Shown piece after piece: positions 43,609 to 55,327 of a DNA stretch of 64,000 nt; positions within the stretch are counted from its first letter, which is position 1, and every line of letters starts with the position of its first letter. The position numbers were made by a program, and so were the translations under genes. Source of the stretch: Clostridia bacterium (lineage in GTDB: Bacteria; Bacillota; Clostridia; Christensenellales; Borkfalkiaceae). The notes under the pieces were generated by a model, which had not been told where the DNA came from, did not search any database, and saw only the letters and a program-made list of their open reading frames with translations. The stretch lies in NCBI GenBank assembly GCA_017625565.1, contig JAGAKN010000008.1, forward strand, positions 1 to 64,000. The letters are read 5' to 3'.

Positions 43609-45249
43609 TCAAATACAAACGCAGTAAAATAGCGAAGCGCAACACAAAAATCCGACGACGGAAATTGTCAAAAGACGGTTCGTCACACGCGCAAAACCGC
43701 TATCCGTTGTTTCCAAAGTCTTTTGCGTGTACCCGATTACCAAACCGACAGCGAGGATGCTCGGCATAATATAGCGGAAATCCATCGTGCAACCATACGG
43801 CATGGACAAGTTGAAGTACGTTTGCGAAAGCGCTTGCGATTGCAACAACAAAAATACGAATAAAAATTCTTTCCATGAAATCGCGCCCGTTTTGGGGAAT
43901 AATGCTCCGCCGTGTTTTCGACGACGGATCATACGCACAGAAAAATACGTCAACGCGATCAGCAGAAATACGACCACGGCGTATGCGAAAATAACGCTCG
44001 CTACGGCAAATCCATACCCGCGCCAATAGGAAAATTCCCCGAAAATCGACGATCGGAGTACGTAATGAAATAGCGAATAATTATCGAACGGACGGCAATA
44101 AAGCGAGCCGAAGTATTCCGACAAATCAAACGCAAACACGAACCGTTCGAAAAAATTGTGATTGCCCGTATATAAGCCTTCGTGTAAATTCGAGAACACG
44201 TACCCAAAGGGTTGGGAAAACCGCTGATGCGCATAGACTTGAAACCAAAGCCCGATCGGCGCGCAAACGCATAAGAAAATCGCGTATTGCAGGAATAATT
44301 TTCCCACGGGCAACGCTTGTTCCCCCTTCTTTAAGGCACGAATACATTCGTAGATGAAAATCCCCGCAATCGGCAAACAAACGGTCGCCGACGAGAATTT
44401 CGTCATCATGCCGAGCCCAACACTCACCGCGCAAAGCAAAATATCCAAAGTACGACGATTTCCGTACCACCATTTTACTGCGAAATAGAGCGACAAGATC
44501 GCAAATAAAAAAGCAAGCGGATCGTTGTTGAGTTGCCCCGACATTTGCACGTTGCGGGGGAATAAAATGACAAACGCCGAAAGTAGTACTCGCGTTTTTT
44601 CCGAAAACGGGAAATGACGCAAGATTTTCAACGTAATCACGCACGTGATCAACGAGTACGTCAATGAAAGAATTTGACAACCGCCGAATAGGAAATACCG
44701 ATACTCGCTCACGTATTCGGGCTTTGCGTACGCATACGCGCCACAATCCACCCCAAACAACTTAGCAACACCTGAAAGGAAATGCATAAACCACGACTGC
44801 ACCAACGCATTCAACGGCGGATGATAGAACTGATACGCATTCGTCGTCGGCAGTTTGCCTGTATCGAACAACGTCCAGGCGTACGCTTCGTGCCCGTCCG
44901 CGTTTATAGAAAACGTATCGTGTTGACGAACCGACGCAGGCGTATACAAAATATACCCCAAACGGAGCAAGTATCCCATAACCAAAAGCAAGAGAATACT
45001 CGCGCGCGCAGTCAAGCGTTTTGTGGCATACAGGTACGAGCCGAACGCCAAGCAAATCCCCAAACCAACGATGGTAATCGCTTGCGCAACCGCGCCCGTT
45101 TCCTGTTCCGCAATCTGCGGTTTTAACAGCAAGTACAATATTAACGTCAGGAAAAACACCGCGACGTACACCGCCGTTTCACGCAAAACGCGCAAAAACG
45201 TTTCCTTAACACTCGTTTGATTGTCCGTCGTAGCCCCATTCGTTTGCAT
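43609..45249 (-). CDS. GT-C membrane glycosyltransferase (family 39/PMT-like)
   Basis: 546 residues with about 11-12 membrane helices. The first large outer loop has an acidic motif region with YAWTLFDTGKLPTTNAYQFYHPP, and NNDPLAFLFAILSLY is typical of the GT39/PMT group that uses polyprenyl-phosphate sugars. It starts 1 base after the FAD enzyme gene ends, so translation is coupled. Probable role: glycosylation of a surface polymer or protein outside the membrane. Confidence 0.88.
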   Translation of the reverse strand: MQTNGATTDNQTSVKETFLRVLRETAVYVAVFFLTLILYLLLKPQIAEQETGAVAQAITIVGLGICLAFGSYLYATKRLTARASILLLLVMGYLLRLGYILYTPASVRQHDTFSINADGHEAYAWTLFDTGKLPTTNAYQFYHPPLNALVQSWFMHFLSGVAKLFGVDCGAYAYAKPEYVSEYRYFLFGGCQILSLTYSLITCVITLKILRHFPFSEKTRVLLSAFVILFPRNVQMSGQLNNDPLAFLFAILSLYFAVKWWYGNRRTLDILLCAVSVGLGMMTKFSSATVCLPIAGIFIYECIRALKKGEQALPVGKLFLQYAIFLCVCAPIGLWFQVYAHQRFSQPFGYVFSNLHEGLYTGNHNFFERFVFAFDLSEYFGSLYCRPFDNYSLFHYVLRSSIFGEFSYWRGYGFAVASVIFAYAVVVFLLIALTYFSVRMIRRRKHGGALFPKTGAISWKEFLFVFLLLQSQALSQTYFNLSMPYGCTMDFRYIMPSILAVGLVIGYTQKTLETTDSGFARVTNRLLTISVVGFLCCASLFYCVCI

Positions 45250-45250
45250 A

Positions 45251-46822
45251 TTATTTTTCCGTTTTCGTTTCGTGGTATTCCTTTTCCGTATTCACGTTCC
45301 AAACGGCGGTTTTGTCCGCGCGTTCGCCTACGATATGCGCCACCGCTTCCATCGCCGTCGCGATCGAGTGATCCATATTGTTATAACGGTGTTGACCGTT
45401 GCGACCGATGCAATACAAATTCTCAAAACCGTCCAAGTACGCCTTGACTTCGTCAAACTGCGCATAACTGCCGAAATACGCAGGGTAGGCTTTTTTGACG
45501 CGCAAGAGCGTCGAATCCAACACGTCGTCTTTACTCTCGATTACGCCGATTTTAATAAGCTCGGCGATGGCGTTGTCGATAAACGCCTTGTCGTCGCTCG
45601 TCCACATTCCGTCCCCTTCGGAGCAGAAATATTCCAACCCAACCCAAACCTGATTTTCGGGATCTTTCAGCATATACGGCGACCAGTTGTTAAAAATTTG
45701 TATCCGACCGAGCCGTACGTCACGATCCTGTACGTAAATCCAACAATCGGGCACGATATTTCCCAAAGTTTTCGTCTTGGTTTTGTTTTTTACTTTTAAA
45801 CGTTTCAACGCCAAGCCCACCGTCATAAAATCCCGATAAGGGAGCGTCGTTGCGATTTCGTAAACGTTTTGCGGAGCGTTTTCTTTCCCGATCGCTTCCA
45901 GCAAATCCTTGATCGGCATAGACGACAGGAAATATTCCCCCGTATACGTTTGCGTTTCGCCGAGCGCGTTTTTCGCGCAAACGGACGTGATCTTGCCGTC
46001 GGCTACTTGCATGCCCGTCACTTGCGTTTGCAAATGAATTCTTCCACCTAAACGTTCAATCTCCGCCGCCATTTTTTCGTAGAGTTGCCCTGGTCCTTTT
46101 TTCGGATAGACAAACTGTTCGATCAAGCTCGTTTCGACTTGACGGTTTTTCTTATGGAACATTTTTCCGAAAGCATTTTTAATGGCTTTGGAAACGGAAA
46201 GCCCCTTTACCCGTTGCGCGCCCCATTCCGCCGAAATATCACGCGGATGCACCCCCCAAAGTTTTTCCGTATAATCTTCGAAGAACATGGAATATAACGG
46301 TTTTCCAAAACGGTTGACGTAGAAGTTTTCTAAATTTGTTTCTTCGCGTTTATGTAAGCAACTGCCCAAATACCCAAAGCCTGCCTTCATCGTCGCGAAA
46401 AAGCCCATATTTACGAACGTACGCGCTTTCAAAGATATCGGATAATCAAAAAATTTCCGACGGTAGATGATACGGGAAACACGATCTCGTACCAGCAACA
46501 CTTCGTCCGTACTTTCCGGATCCGGCCCGCCTGCTTGCAAAGGTTTTTCACGCTCTAAAATCAAATCGTCCTTGGCAGGCGCGCCTTGTACGGGTAAAAA
46601 TTGCTCCCAAAGCGCAGTCACCCGTTCGTCTTTAGAGAAAAACCGATGTCCACCGATGTCCATGCGGTAATCCTTATAGCTCGCCGTACGGGATATCCCA
46701 CCCACAAAGTTTTCCGTTTCCAAGACGATCGGCTGTACGTCGTCCGTTTTTGTGAGCAGTTCGTAGGCGGCGGCAAGTCCTGCTGGACCAGCACCGATAA
46801 TAATCGCCGTTTTCGTTCGCAT
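45251..46822 (-). CDS. FAD-dependent oxidoreductase of the UDP-galactopyranose mutase/amine oxidase-like type
   Basis: 523 residues from the ATG at 46820-46822 (GGGGAGAAAGGG upstream). N-terminal FAD loop AIIIGAGPAGLAAAYELL, then GGISRTASYKDYRMDIGGHRFFS. Central EDYTEKLWGVHPRDIS resembles mutase and protoporphyrinogen-oxidase-like enzymes found in polysaccharide clusters. First gene of an operon with a GT39-type transferase and GtrA, so it may modify a lipid-linked or nucleotide sugar; the exact reaction is unknown. Confidence 0.85.
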   Translation of the reverse strand: MRTKTAIIIGAGPAGLAAAYELLTKTDDVQPIVLETENFVGGISRTASYKDYRMDIGGHRFFSKDERVTALWEQFLPVQGAPAKDDLILEREKPLQAGGPDPESTDEVLLVRDRVSRIIYRRKFFDYPISLKARTFVNMGFFATMKAGFGYLGSCLHKREETNLENFYVNRFGKPLYSMFFEDYTEKLWGVHPRDISAEWGAQRVKGLSVSKAIKNAFGKMFHKKNRQVETSLIEQFVYPKKGPGQLYEKMAAEIERLGGRIHLQTQVTGMQVADGKITSVCAKNALGETQTYTGEYFLSSMPIKDLLEAIGKENAPQNVYEIATTLPYRDFMTVGLALKRLKVKNKTKTKTLGNIVPDCWIYVQDRDVRLGRIQIFNNWSPYMLKDPENQVWVGLEYFCSEGDGMWTSDDKAFIDNAIAELIKIGVIESKDDVLDSTLLRVKKAYPAYFGSYAQFDEVKAYLDGFENLYCIGRNGQHRYNNMDHSIATAMEAVAHIVGERADKTAVWNVNTEKEYHETKTEK

Positions 46823-46846
46823 AACCCTTTCTCCCCATTTTTTATT

Positions 46847-46875
46847 ATTGTAGCACAAGCCAAGAGAAAAGTCAA
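46847..46875 (-). promoter_or_regulatory. Sigma-A promoter of the oxidoreductase-GT39-GtrA operon
   Basis: TTGACT (46870-46875), a 17-base spacer and TACAAT (46847-46852) on the minus strand. The -35 overlaps the T-run of the rpoC terminator. Confidence 0.88.
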
Positions 46876-46918
46876 TAAAAAGAACGGGTTTCTAAGCCTA
46901 TCGCCTTGAAACCCGTTC
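46876..46918 (-). terminator. Terminator of rpoBC
   Basis: GAACGGGTTTC/GAAACCCGTTC stem (46882-46892 with 46908-46918) followed by TTTTTAT on the minus strand. Confidence 0.88.
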
Positions 46919-46930
46919 CGTTTTCATTTT

Positions 46931-49900
46931 TTATTCTGCAACGACTTCTTCTTCCGTTGCATTGTTGTAGCTACCGATATATTGCGGTGTGATGTTCTTG
47001 TAGGACTTTGTACCCGTACCTGCAGGGATCAACTTACCGATGATAACGTTTTCTTTCAAACCGACAAGGTAATCGCGCTTGGTGCGGATCGCCGCTTCGG
47101 TAAGCACTCTCGAAGTTTCTTGGAAGGACGCTGCAGACAAGAAACTGTCCGTTGCAAGCGCCGCTTTCGTAATCCCGAGCAATACACGCTTTGCAAGAGC
47201 AGGCTTACCGCCGTTTGCCATTGCTTTCGCGCTTTCGTCTTGGAAGGTGACCATATCCACGAGCTCACCCGGCAACAAGTTCGTATCGCCTGCGTTTTCA
47301 ATGCGGACTTTCTTAAGCATTTGACGCACGATAATTTCAACGTGTTTGTCGTTGATTTCAACGCCTTGCGAACGGTAAACCGATTGCACTTGTTCCAAGA
47401 TATAATCTTGTACGCCCTTGACACCTTGTACGTGCAAGATGTCTTGAGGATATACGCTACCTGCGTTCAATAATACGCCAGGAACGACTTTTTCGCCTTC
47501 CTTGACCTTGATTTCTGCATTGAACGGCAACGTGTATTCTTTCTTAACTTCTTGCGTCGTTGCGTCAAGCACTTTGATATGCTTAGAGCCGTCGCTGTCG
47601 TCGATAGAGATTACGCCTTCGACTTCGCAAATCGTCGCGCAACCCTTAGGCTTTCTTACTTCGAACAATTCTTCGACACGAGGCAAACCTTGCGTGATGT
47701 CGCCCGTAGCCGCGATACCGCCCGTGTGGAACGTACGCATCGTAAGCTGTGTACCGGGTTCACCGATGGATTGCGCCGCAATCGTACCAACCGCTTCGCC
47801 GACTTGTACGGGGAGCGTCGTCGCCATGTTTTTACCGTAGCACTTCGCGCATACACCGAATCTCGACGAGCAAGTGAAGATACTGCGAATGGAAACTTCC
47901 GTCAACCCAGCGTCGCAGATTTCTTTTGCTTCCTTTTCGTCGATGAATTGATTCATCTTCACAAGCACTTCGCCCGTTTCGGGATGTACGACGTCTTCCG
48001 CCGCAAACCGACCGAGAATTCTCGATTTCAAACCTTCAATTTCCTTGCCGACCGTATCGTAAATCGCTTTCACGACCATGCCTTGAGGTTTTCTGCCTGC
48101 ACAGCAGTCTTCTTCGCGAACGATGATTTCGTGGGATACGTCTACCAAACGACGGGTAAGATACCCCGAGTCCGCCGTCTTCAACGCCGTATCCGTCAAA
48201 CCTTTACGTCCACCGTGCGACGAAATGAAGTATTCGAGAACCGACAAACCGTTTCTAAAACACGATTTAACGGGAACTTCGATCTTTTTACCTTGCGGGT
48301 TAACCATTAGACCACGCATACCAGCAAGCTGTTTGATTTGGTCGATTGAACCACGCGCACCCGAATCCGCCATCATCCAGATGGGATTGAACTTATCTTC
48401 TTCGCCTTGCTTCTTCAAAAGCGATGCAACTTTGTCCGTAGCCGCGTCCCATTGCGCGATTACCGCGCTATAGCGTTCTTCTTCGTTCAAAAGCCCACGC
48501 GCGTATTTCTTCGCGATCTTGGTCACTTCACTTTCCGCATTTTCGATAATGGCTTCCTTCTCTGCAGGAATCTTCATATCGAATACCGACGTCGTGAGTG
48601 CCGCAAGCGTAGAGTACTTATACCCACGTTCTTTCATTGCGTCGAGTACGTAGGACGCCTTAGGCGCTTTCCCCGTTCTGAACGACGCTTCAACGATACG
48701 TGACAAATGTTTCTTGCCGATCGCCCTTGCGTTGCCGATAAATTCGGTGTCAAGTTCCAAACGCAAGTAGGATTCCGGCGTATTTCTCTTAACAAACCCA
48801 AGATCTTGAGGCAAACCGTCGTTGTAGATCAAACGACCGATCGTCGTCTTGATAATACCAACCACTTCTCTTTTGCCCGTCTTGGGATTCAAGCGTACTT
48901 CCGCGCACTTAATCGGCGTTTCGCCGGGTTTGTTTTCTATGGGGCAGGTATACGGCAATTGCAAATCGTCGAATTTGCCTTCGGGCAACTCGATAACGCG
49001 TTTCAAGTACATTTCGTCTTGTTCGTGTGCGATCTTATTTTGATACGCCAAAATCGCTTCGTTTTCGGACGAATATACGGGCGCTTCGTAAATCACCCCG
49101 TCCTCGCAAGGACGACCTTGCTCGTCGTACTTCTTGCCTTCTTCACGGCGCTTAATCGTCAAGCAATACGCGCCGATGATCATGTCTTGTGTAGGCGACA
49201 TAACCGATTTACCATCGGCAAGTTTCAAAATGTTGTTCGCCGAGAGCATCAAAAATCTTGCTTCCGCTTGCGCTTCTACGCTCAAGGGAAGATGCACAGC
49301 CATTTGGTCACCGTCGAAGTCGGCGTTGAACGGTCCGCAGACAAGGGGCGAAATCTTAATCGCTCTACCTTCGATCAAAACGGGTTCGAACGCTTGAATG
49401 GACAAACGGTGCAACGTAGGAGCACGGTTCAAAAGAACGGGGTGGTCTTTGATAACGTCTTCCAAGACGTTCCAAACCATATCTTTCGCCTTTTCTACCG
49501 CGCGTTTTGCCGTTTTAATGTTATGGCATTGACCGCTTTCTACCAACCGTTTCATAATGAACGGCTTAAACAATTCGATTGCCATTTCCTTGGGCAAACC
49601 GCATTGATAAATCTTTAATTCAGGCCCGACGACGATAACCGAACGACCGGAATAGTCGACACGTTTCCCAAGCAAGTTTTGACGGAAACGACCTTGCTTA
49701 CCGCGGAGCATCGCCGACAAGGATTTCAAATCACGGTTGGACGGACCGCTGAGCGCTTTACCTCGACGACCGTTATCGATCAAAGCGTCTACCGCTTCTT
49801 GCAACATACGTTTTTCATTCTTGATGATCATATCGGGCGCGCCGATTTCCATCATTTTCTTCAAACGGTTGTTGCGGTTAATAACACGACGGTATAAGTC

Positions 49901-50698
49901 GTTCAAGTCCGACGTAGCAAATCTACCGCCGTCTAATTGTACCATAGGACGAATATCGGGCGGAATAACGGGAAGTACCGTCAAAATCATCCATTCGGGG
50001 CGGTTGCCACTCTTTCTGAACGATTCGATAACTTCCAAACGCTTAATCGCCTTGATTGCCTTTTGACCAGGCCCTTTTTGGCTGTTCGTAGAATCCGAAA
50101 GCGCTTTTTTGCATTCTTCCGATTCCGCATCCAAATTGACCGCCATCAACAATTCGCGTATGGATTCCGCGCCCATGCCGACCTTTAAGCCGGTCACAGA
50201 CGAATCCCCGTATCTTTCTTCGATTTCACGGAGTTGTTTGTCCGTAATCACTTGTTTGTATTCAAGTTCCGTCACGCTACCCGGATCGAGTACGACGTAG
50301 GAAGCGAAATAGATGACTTGTTCTAATTGTTTAGGGCCCATATTCAAAAGCAAACCGATTTTGGACGGAACGCCTTTGAAATACCAAATGTGCGAAACGG
50401 GCGCGGCAAGTTCGATATGCCCCATTCTTTCCCGTCTTACTTTCGAACGGGTAATTTCTACGCCACATTTTTCGCAAACGTGTCCCTTATATTTTACTCT
50501 TTTGTATTTTCCGCAATGACATTCCCAATCCTTCATCGGCCCGAAGATCTTTTCGCAGAAAAGACCGTCTTTTTCGGGTTTTTGGGTACGGTAATTGATG
50601 GTTTCGGGCTTTGTCACTTCGCCGTACGACCATTCTCTAATTTTTTCCGGAGACGCAATACTGATTTGAATAGAATTGAAATCGTTTAATTCGTACAT
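46931..50698 (-). CDS. rpoC: RNA polymerase beta' subunit
   Basis: 1255 residues, a normal Firmicutes length. N-terminal zinc ribbon [19 protein letters not shown] near residue 60, active site [12 protein letters not shown] with the three catalytic Asp, a second zinc site CCAGRKPQG...[11 protein letters not shown], and trigger loop region. It forms the catalytic cleft with RpoB, encoded 12 bases upstream. AAGGAG precedes the ATG. Confidence 0.98.
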   Translation of the reverse strand: MYELNDFNSIQISIASPEKIREWSYGEVTKPETINYRTQKPEKDGLFCEKIFGPMKDWECHCGKYKRVKYKGHVCEKCGVEITRSKVRRERMGHIELAAPVSHIWYFKGVPSKIGLLLNMGPKQLEQVIYFASYVVLDPGSVTELEYKQVITDKQLREIEERYGDSSVTGLKVGMGAESIRELLMAVNLDAESEECKKALSDSTNSQKGPGQKAIKAIKRLEVIESFRKSGNRPEWMILTVLPVIPPDIRPMVQLDGGRFATSDLNDLYRRVINRNNRLKKMMEIGAPDMIIKNEKRMLQEAVDALIDNGRRGKALSGPSNRDLKSLSAMLRGKQGRFRQNLLGKRVDYSGRSVIVVGPELKIYQCGLPKEMAIELFKPFIMKRLVESGQCHNIKTAKRAVEKAKDMVWNVLEDVIKDHPVLLNRAPTLHRLSIQAFEPVLIEGRAIKISPLVCGPFNADFDGDQMAVHLPLSVEAQAEARFLMLSANNILKLADGKSVMSPTQDMIIGAYCLTIKRREEGKKYDEQGRPCEDGVIYEAPVYSSENEAILAYQNKIAHEQDEMYLKRVIELPEGKFDDLQLPYTCPIENKPGETPIKCAEVRLNPKTGKREVVGIIKTTIGRLIYNDGLPQDLGFVKRNTPESYLRLELDTEFIGNARAIGKKHLSRIVEASFRTGKAPKASYVLDAMKERGYKYSTLAALTTSVFDMKIPAEKEAIIENAESEVTKIAKKYARGLLNEEERYSAVIAQWDAATDKVASLLKKQGEEDKFNPIWMMADSGARGSIDQIKQLAGMRGLMVNPQGKKIEVPVKSCFRNGLSVLEYFISSHGGRKGLTDTALKTADSGYLTRRLVDVSHEIIVREEDCCAGRKPQGMVVKAIYDTVGKEIEGLKSRILGRFAAEDVVHPETGEVLVKMNQFIDEKEAKEICDAGLTEVSIRSIFTCSSRFGVCAKCYGKNMATTLPVQVGEAVGTIAAQSIGEPGTQLTMRTFHTGGIAATGDITQGLPRVEELFEVRKPKGCATICEVEGVISIDDSDGSKHIKVLDATTQEVKKEYTLPFNAEIKVKEGEKVVPGVLLNAGSVYPQDILHVQGVKGVQDYILEQVQSVYRSQGVEINDKHVEIIVRQMLKKVRIENAGDTNLLPGELVDMVTFQDESAKAMANGGKPALAKRVLLGITKAALATDSFLSAASFQETSRVLTEAAIRTKRDYLVGLKENVIIGKLIPAGTGTKSYKNITPQYIGSYNNATEEEVVAE

Positions 50699-50710
50699 AG
50701 TTCTTTCTCC

Positions 50711-53700
50711 TTATTCTTCGTCGTCGAACGAATCATCGTCCTCGTCGTCTGCAAAAAGGTTGCCAAAGCCGAAATCGTCGTCATCGTCTTCAAAATCTTC
50801 GTCGCCTTCATCCGAGAAATCGAATCCTTCTTCGTCTTCCCCTTCGTCTTCGAAGATGGATTTCACGTCGAAGTCTTCTTCCTCGTCGTCGTCCGTGTTG
50901 AAGTCGATTTCTTCAAGTTCTTCTTCTTTCAAGCTATCCTTAGCGCTTGCCAACGTATCCGCCGTATCTTCCTCTTCTTCGACTTCGCGAATGATGAGTT
51001 CGTCTCCAGATTCCGTCAACACTTTTACGTCCAACGCCAAGCTTTGCAATTCTTTGAGTAATACCTTAAACGCTTCGGGAATACCCGGTTCGGAGATATT
51101 CTCCCCGCGAACGATGGATTCGTACGTCTTGACACGGCCTACGATATCATCCGATTTTACGGTAAGGATTTCTTGCAAGATATGCGCTGCGCCGTACGCT
51201 TCCAAAGCCCAAACTTCCATTTCCCCGAAACGTTGTCCGCCGAATTGCGCTTTACCGCCCAAGGGCTGTTGCGTGACCAAACTGTAAGGACCGATTGCAC
51301 GCGCGTGGATCTTGTCGTCGACCAAGTGGATGAGCTTAATCATATATTGTACGCCGACCGTCACGCGGTTTTCAAACGCTTCACCCGTTCTACCGTCGAA
51401 TACTTGGAATTTACCGTCGACTTTGCCGTCAGGGTTGAGCAAGTTGTTTTCACGGAACATCGTTTCAAGATCTTTTTCCGTCGCGCCGTCGAATACGGGC
51501 GTTGCGATCTTCCAACCGAGTTGCTTACATACGTAGCCCAAGTGTACTTCCAAAACCTGCCCGATGTTCATACGCGAAGGAACGCCCAACGGGTTCAACA
51601 AGATTTGCAAAGGCGTACCGTCTGCAAGGAAAGGCATATCCGCTTGCGAAAGCACGCGGGAGATAACGCCCTTATTACCGTGACGACCTGCCATCTTATC
51701 CCCGACTTGGATCTTACGTTTTTGCGCGATATATACGCGGACGAGTTTGCTAACGCCAGGTTCGAGTTCGTCCTTGTTTTCTCTCGTGAATACCTTGACG
51801 TCTACAACCACACCGCCTTCGCCGTGGGGTACTTTCAAAGACGTATCGCGGACTTCTCTCGATTTTTCGCCGAAGATCGCGCGGAGCAATCTTTCTTCCG
51901 GCGTGAGTTCTGCTTCGCCCTTAGGCGAAACTTTCCCGACGAGAATGTCCCCGCTTTGGATTTCCGCACCGATACGGATAATACCGTCTTCGTCCAAATC
52001 CTTCAACGCGTCGTCGCCGACGTTGGGGATATCTCTTGTAATTTCTTCAGGACCGAGTTTCGTATCTCTCGCTTCCGTTTCGTATTCTTCAATGTGAATG
52101 GACGTGAACACGTCGTCTTGCACGAGTTTTTCCGAGAGCAAGATAGCGTCTTCGTAGTTATAACCTTCCCATTCCATATACCCGATCAAGATATTCTTAC
52201 CGAGCGCAAGTTCACCGTTGTTGGTCGAAGGACCGTCGGCAATAATTTCGCCCTTGAACACTCTGTCACCCGTCGAAACGATGGGACGTTGGTTCAAGCA
52301 CGTACCTGCGTTGGAACGTTCGAACTTCTTCAAAGGATATTCGCGGATCGTACCGTCGTCTTCCTTGATCTTGATCATATTCGACGCGCAACCGACGACA
52401 ACGCCTGCTTCTTGCGCCGTCACGATAACGCCCGAGTATTGCGCGATGGAGCTTTCGATGCCCGTCGCAACGATTGCGCTTTCCGTCTTCAAAAGGGGTA
52501 CTGCTTGCCGTTGCATGTTCGAGCCCATCAACGCACGGTTGGTATCGTCGTTTTCAAGGAAAGGAATCAGCGCCGCTGCAACCGAAACGAGTTGCTTAGG
52601 CGATACGTCCATATAATCCATCTTTTCGCGAGGCATTTCCGTAATATCGTTTTGATGACGGCAACCTACGCGTTCGTTGATAAATCTGCCTTCTTCGTCA
52701 AGCGGTTCGTTTGCTTGCGCGACGGTGTACTTATCTTCTTCGTCCGCCGTAAGATAATCTACGTGCGTGGTGACGATCCCCGTTTCCTTGTCCACTCTGC
52801 GGTACGGGCTCATAATAAACCCGTATTCGTTGACTTTCGCAAACGTAGCAAGCGACGTGATCAAACCGATGTTTTGACCTTCGGGTGTTTCGATCGGACA
52901 CATACGCCCGTAGTGCGTGTGGTGAATGTCGCGGACTTCGAACGTCGCTCTGTCACGGTTCAAACCGCCAGGACCGAGCGCGGAGAGTTTCCGCTTGTGC
53001 GTAAGTTCCGCAATCGGGTTGGTTTGGTCCATGAATTGCGAGAGTTGCGACGAACCGAAGAATTCACGGATAACCGCCGATACGGGGCGGATATTGATGA
53101 GTGCAGACGGCGTAATTTCCATAGGATCTTGCGTCGCCATTCTTTCTTTGATCAATCTTTCCAAACGCGCAATACCGACGCGTAATTGATTTTGCAACAA
53201 TTCGCCTACCGAACGTACGCGACGGTTGCCAAGGTGGTCGATATTGTCCGTCGTACCGATGCCGTACTTCAAATCCAAGTTCGTGGAAATGGACGCAACG
53301 ATATCGTCTACCGTCACGTGCTTATGGCAAAGTTTTTCCACGAGCGGACGGAGTTCTTTCTTTTGTTCCTTGGTGGGAACGGGAACTTCGCTAACCAAAA
53401 TTTCGTGGAAGAGTTTACAAGCCGAAACAAACTTGCGACGGTTGTCCCGTCTTTTTTCGCGGTTTTTCTTTTCTTCGGGTTTTTCGTCCGGTTCTTCGGG
53501 CTTTTCTTGCGTGTAATACAACGCGTCGATGTCGTCCATGTATTTTTCCGCAACTTCTTCTACCGATAACGTCGCACATTCTTCCGCGATGAGTTTGGAG
53601 AATTTGTAGTTGGGATAGAATACCGTCGGCAACAACCCGAAATCTTTCGCGCGGGCTTGTACGGGAATATCGGAAATCGACGTGAAGTCCACGGTGTTGT

Positions 53701-54733
53701 TCGCGATAATCTTATGACGGATTTCCCCTTCTTCGGGATCGTCTACAAGTACGAAAATTTCATTGATACCGCAGTTTTGGATTTCTTTCGCCTTGAGCTC
53801 GGAAATCTTTTCCCCAGCTTCGGCGATGACTTCGCCCGTTTCGGGGTTGATCACCGCGTCCGCTACGCGACAACCTTCCAAACGGTATGCAAGGTTGAGC
53901 TTTTTATTGTATTTGTATCTGCCCACTTTCGCAATATCGTAGCGACGGGGATCGAAGAACAAATTGAAAAGGTGCGCGCGTACGGAATCTTCCGTGGGCG
54001 CTTCGCCGGGGCGCAAACGGCGGTAAAGTTCGTACAAACCGTCCGATTCCGATTTCGCCGTATCCTTTGCAAGCGTAGAATTAATAATCTTGTCCCCAGG
54101 GAACAAGTCTTCGATCGCACGGTTCGAACCAAAGCCGAGCGCACGCAAAAGCACCGTGATCGGCAACTTCTTCTTTCTGTCCACGCGGACGTACAAAGCG
54201 TCCTGCGCGTCTTGTTCGAGTTCGAGCCAAGCACCACGGTTGGGCATAACGGTCGTCGCGAACATTTCCTTACCCGTCTTATCCTTGCTCGACGCGTTGT
54301 AAACGCCGGGCGAACGAACGAGCTGGGAAACGATAACGCGTTCCGCGCCGTTGATAATGAACGCGCCGTTTTCCGTCATCAAAGGCAAATCGCCCATAAA
54401 CACTTCTTGATCGAGAACTTCGTTCTTGACCTTGTTTACAAGACGAACCTTGACGCGGAGCGGTAATGCGTACGTAGCGTCGCGGGTACGACATTCTTTT
54501 TCGTCGTATTTGGGTTTATCGCCAAATCTGTGCTCTAAGAAATAGAGCTCAAAATGGTCGGAGTAGTCGGTGATCGGGGAAAAGTCCTCAAACACCTCGC
54601 TGATGCCTTCTTGGATAAAGGCATTGTAGCTGTCTTTCTGGATTTCAACGAGATCGGGAATATCGATTACTTCGTTGATCGAACCGAATTTTCTTCTTTC
54701 GGTTTTGCCGTACTTGGAAATAGGTAAATCCAT
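50711..54733 (-). CDS. rpoB: RNA polymerase beta subunit with long acidic C-terminal tail
   Basis: 1340 residues, compared with about 1190-1240 in most Firmicutes. The body is standard: the rifampicin region [28 protein letters not shown] has the usual sensitive residues, and [12 protein letters not shown] marks the active centre. A Lys/Glu-rich segment of about 35 residues sits near residue 410-445 ([18 protein letters not shown]). The last 91 residues contain 51 Asp or Glu and end in [14 protein letters not shown]. Such a tail is not part of normal RpoB and recalls the acidic tail of the delta subunit. No ribosomal protein gene precedes it; the gene has a 246-base leader and its own promoter. 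Confidence 0.97.
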   Translation of the reverse strand: MDLPISKYGKTERRKFGSINEVIDIPDLVEIQKDSYNAFIQEGISEVFEDFSPITDYSDHFELYFLEHRFGDKPKYDEKECRTRDATYALPLRVKVRLVNKVKNEVLDQEVFMGDLPLMTENGAFIINGAERVIVSQLVRSPGVYNASSKDKTGKEMFATTVMPNRGAWLELEQDAQDALYVRVDRKKKLPITVLLRALGFGSNRAIEDLFPGDKIINSTLAKDTAKSESDGLYELYRRLRPGEAPTEDSVRAHLFNLFFDPRRYDIAKVGRYKYNKKLNLAYRLEGCRVADAVINPETGEVIAEAGEKISELKAKEIQNCGINEIFVLVDDPEEGEIRHKIIANNTVDFTSISDIPVQARAKDFGLLPTVFYPNYKFSKLIAEECATLSVEEVAEKYMDDIDALYYTQEKPEEPDEKPEEKKNREKRRDNRRKFVSACKLFHEILVSEVPVPTKEQKKELRPLVEKLCHKHVTVDDIVASISTNLDLKYGIGTTDNIDHLGNRRVRSVGELLQNQLRVGIARLERLIKERMATQDPMEITPSALINIRPVSAVIREFFGSSQLSQFMDQTNPIAELTHKRKLSALGPGGLNRDRATFEVRDIHHTHYGRMCPIETPEGQNIGLITSLATFAKVNEYGFIMSPYRRVDKETGIVTTHVDYLTADEEDKYTVAQANEPLDEEGRFINERVGCRHQNDITEMPREKMDYMDVSPKQLVSVAAALIPFLENDDTNRALMGSNMQRQAVPLLKTESAIVATGIESSIAQYSGVIVTAQEAGVVVGCASNMIKIKEDDGTIREYPLKKFERSNAGTCLNQRPIVSTGDRVFKGEIIADGPSTNNGELALGKNILIGYMEWEGYNYEDAILLSEKLVQDDVFTSIHIEEYETEARDTKLGPEEITRDIPNVGDDALKDLDEDGIIRIGAEIQSGDILVGKVSPKGEAELTPEERLLRAIFGEKSREVRDTSLKVPHGEGGVVVDVKVFTRENKDELEPGVSKLVRVYIAQKRKIQVGDKMAGRHGNKGVISRVLSQADMPFLADGTPLQILLNPLGVPSRMNIGQVLEVHLGYVCKQLGWKIATPVFDGATEKDLETMFRENNLLNPDGKVDGKFQVFDGRTGEAFENRVTVGVQYMIKLIHLVDDKIHARAIGPYSLVTQQPLGGKAQFGGQRFGEMEVWALEAYGAAHILQEILTVKSDDIVGRVKTYESIVRGENISEPGIPEAFKVLLKELQSLALDVKVLTESGDELIIREVEEEEDTADTLASAKDSLKEEELEEIDFNTDDDEEEDFDVKSIFEDEGEDEEGFDFSDEGDEDFEDDDDDFGFGNLFADDEDDDSFDDEE

Positions 54734-54979
54734 CTGTTAAAATTTCTCCTTGCATAAAATTTTAGGCGATCTACCGAGTATATCTTTTCATCGATAAAAA
54801 TCGAAATTTTTTACTTGTTTAATTTTTTCGTCCTATCCGCTTTACTTTTTTGCGCGTTTGCGGTATACTTATATATATAGAAAGGAAATTTCCTTATTTT
54901 TCAGGCTTTTTTCAAGGGAATTTTTCCCAAAAAAACCGCTTTAGGACGACATTACGCCATAATAAGCATAATGATACAT
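54734..54979 (-). promoter_or_regulatory. Long rpoBC leader with a leaderless mini-ORF and hairpins
   Basis: From the predicted start at 54979 to the rpoB ATG. The first three bases of the message are ATG, opening a 12-codon ORF, MYHYAYYGVMSS (54941-54979), with four Tyr codons. Further on are small hairpins GGGAAAAATTCCC (54916-54928 region) and AAGGAAATTTCCTT (54892-54905 region). No L10-type binding site or clear terminator was recognised. Overlaps the opposite-strand transcript toward rqcP. Confidence 0.5.
54864..54869 (+). promoter_or_regulatory. -10 box of a promoter toward rqcP-ispDF-radA
   Basis: TATACT with TTTACT at 54841-54846 and a 17-base spacer. It gives a leader of about 210 bases that runs through the rpoB promoter in the opposite direction. 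Confidence 0.6.
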
Positions 54980-54985
54980 TATCCT

Positions 54986-55014
54986 ATTATATCTTTCCTT
55001 TTGGAAGTTGTCAA
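54986..55014 (-). promoter_or_regulatory. Sigma-A promoter of rpoBC
   Basis: TTGACA (55009-55014), a 17-base spacer and TATAAT (54986-54991) on the minus strand; +1 at 54979. Confidence 0.9.
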
Positions 55015-55084
55015 GCGTTTTTTATCGGAATTTACTTTTTTTTAGAAAAAACCTTTTTTATCTCACTACAAGCAAGGAAAAATT

Positions 55085-55327
55085 ATGAGAATTGACAAAT
55101 TTTTAAAAGTTTCGCGTATTTTGAAACGTCGCACCGTTGCCCAAGAGGCTTGCACGGAAGAAAAAATCCTGATCAACGGCAAAACGGCAAAGCCGTCCAC
55201 CGCCGTAAAAATCGGCGACGTCATTGAAGTGCTCTATGCAACAGGCAGTTTAAAGGTACGCGTTGTAAACGTAAAAGAAACGGTGAAAAAGGACGAGGCA
55301 AGTTCTCTCTACGAGGTGATTGTATGA
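55085..55327 (+). CDS. rqcP: S4-domain ribosome quality control protein RqcP
   Basis: 80 residues, a single S4 RNA-binding fold: MRIDKFLKVSRILKRRTVAQEAC, then INGKTAKPSTAVKIGDVIEV. It matches YabO/RqcP, which helps RqcH add alanine tails to stalled chains on 50S subunits. AAGGA precedes the ATG. It overlaps ispDF by 4 bases. Confidence 0.9.
   Translation: MRIDKFLKVSRILKRRTVAQEACTEEKILINGKTAKPSTAVKIGDVIEVLYATGSLKVRVVNVKETVKKDEASSLYEVIV

Noticed and set aside
47552..48310. 252-codon open frame antisense to rpoC
   Set aside because: Shadow of a certain gene, with no ribosome binding site or recognisable protein features.
51173..53185. 670-codon open frame antisense to rpoB
   Set aside because: rpoB is unmistakable on the other strand; the long antisense frame follows from avoidance of TTA, CTA and TCA codons.
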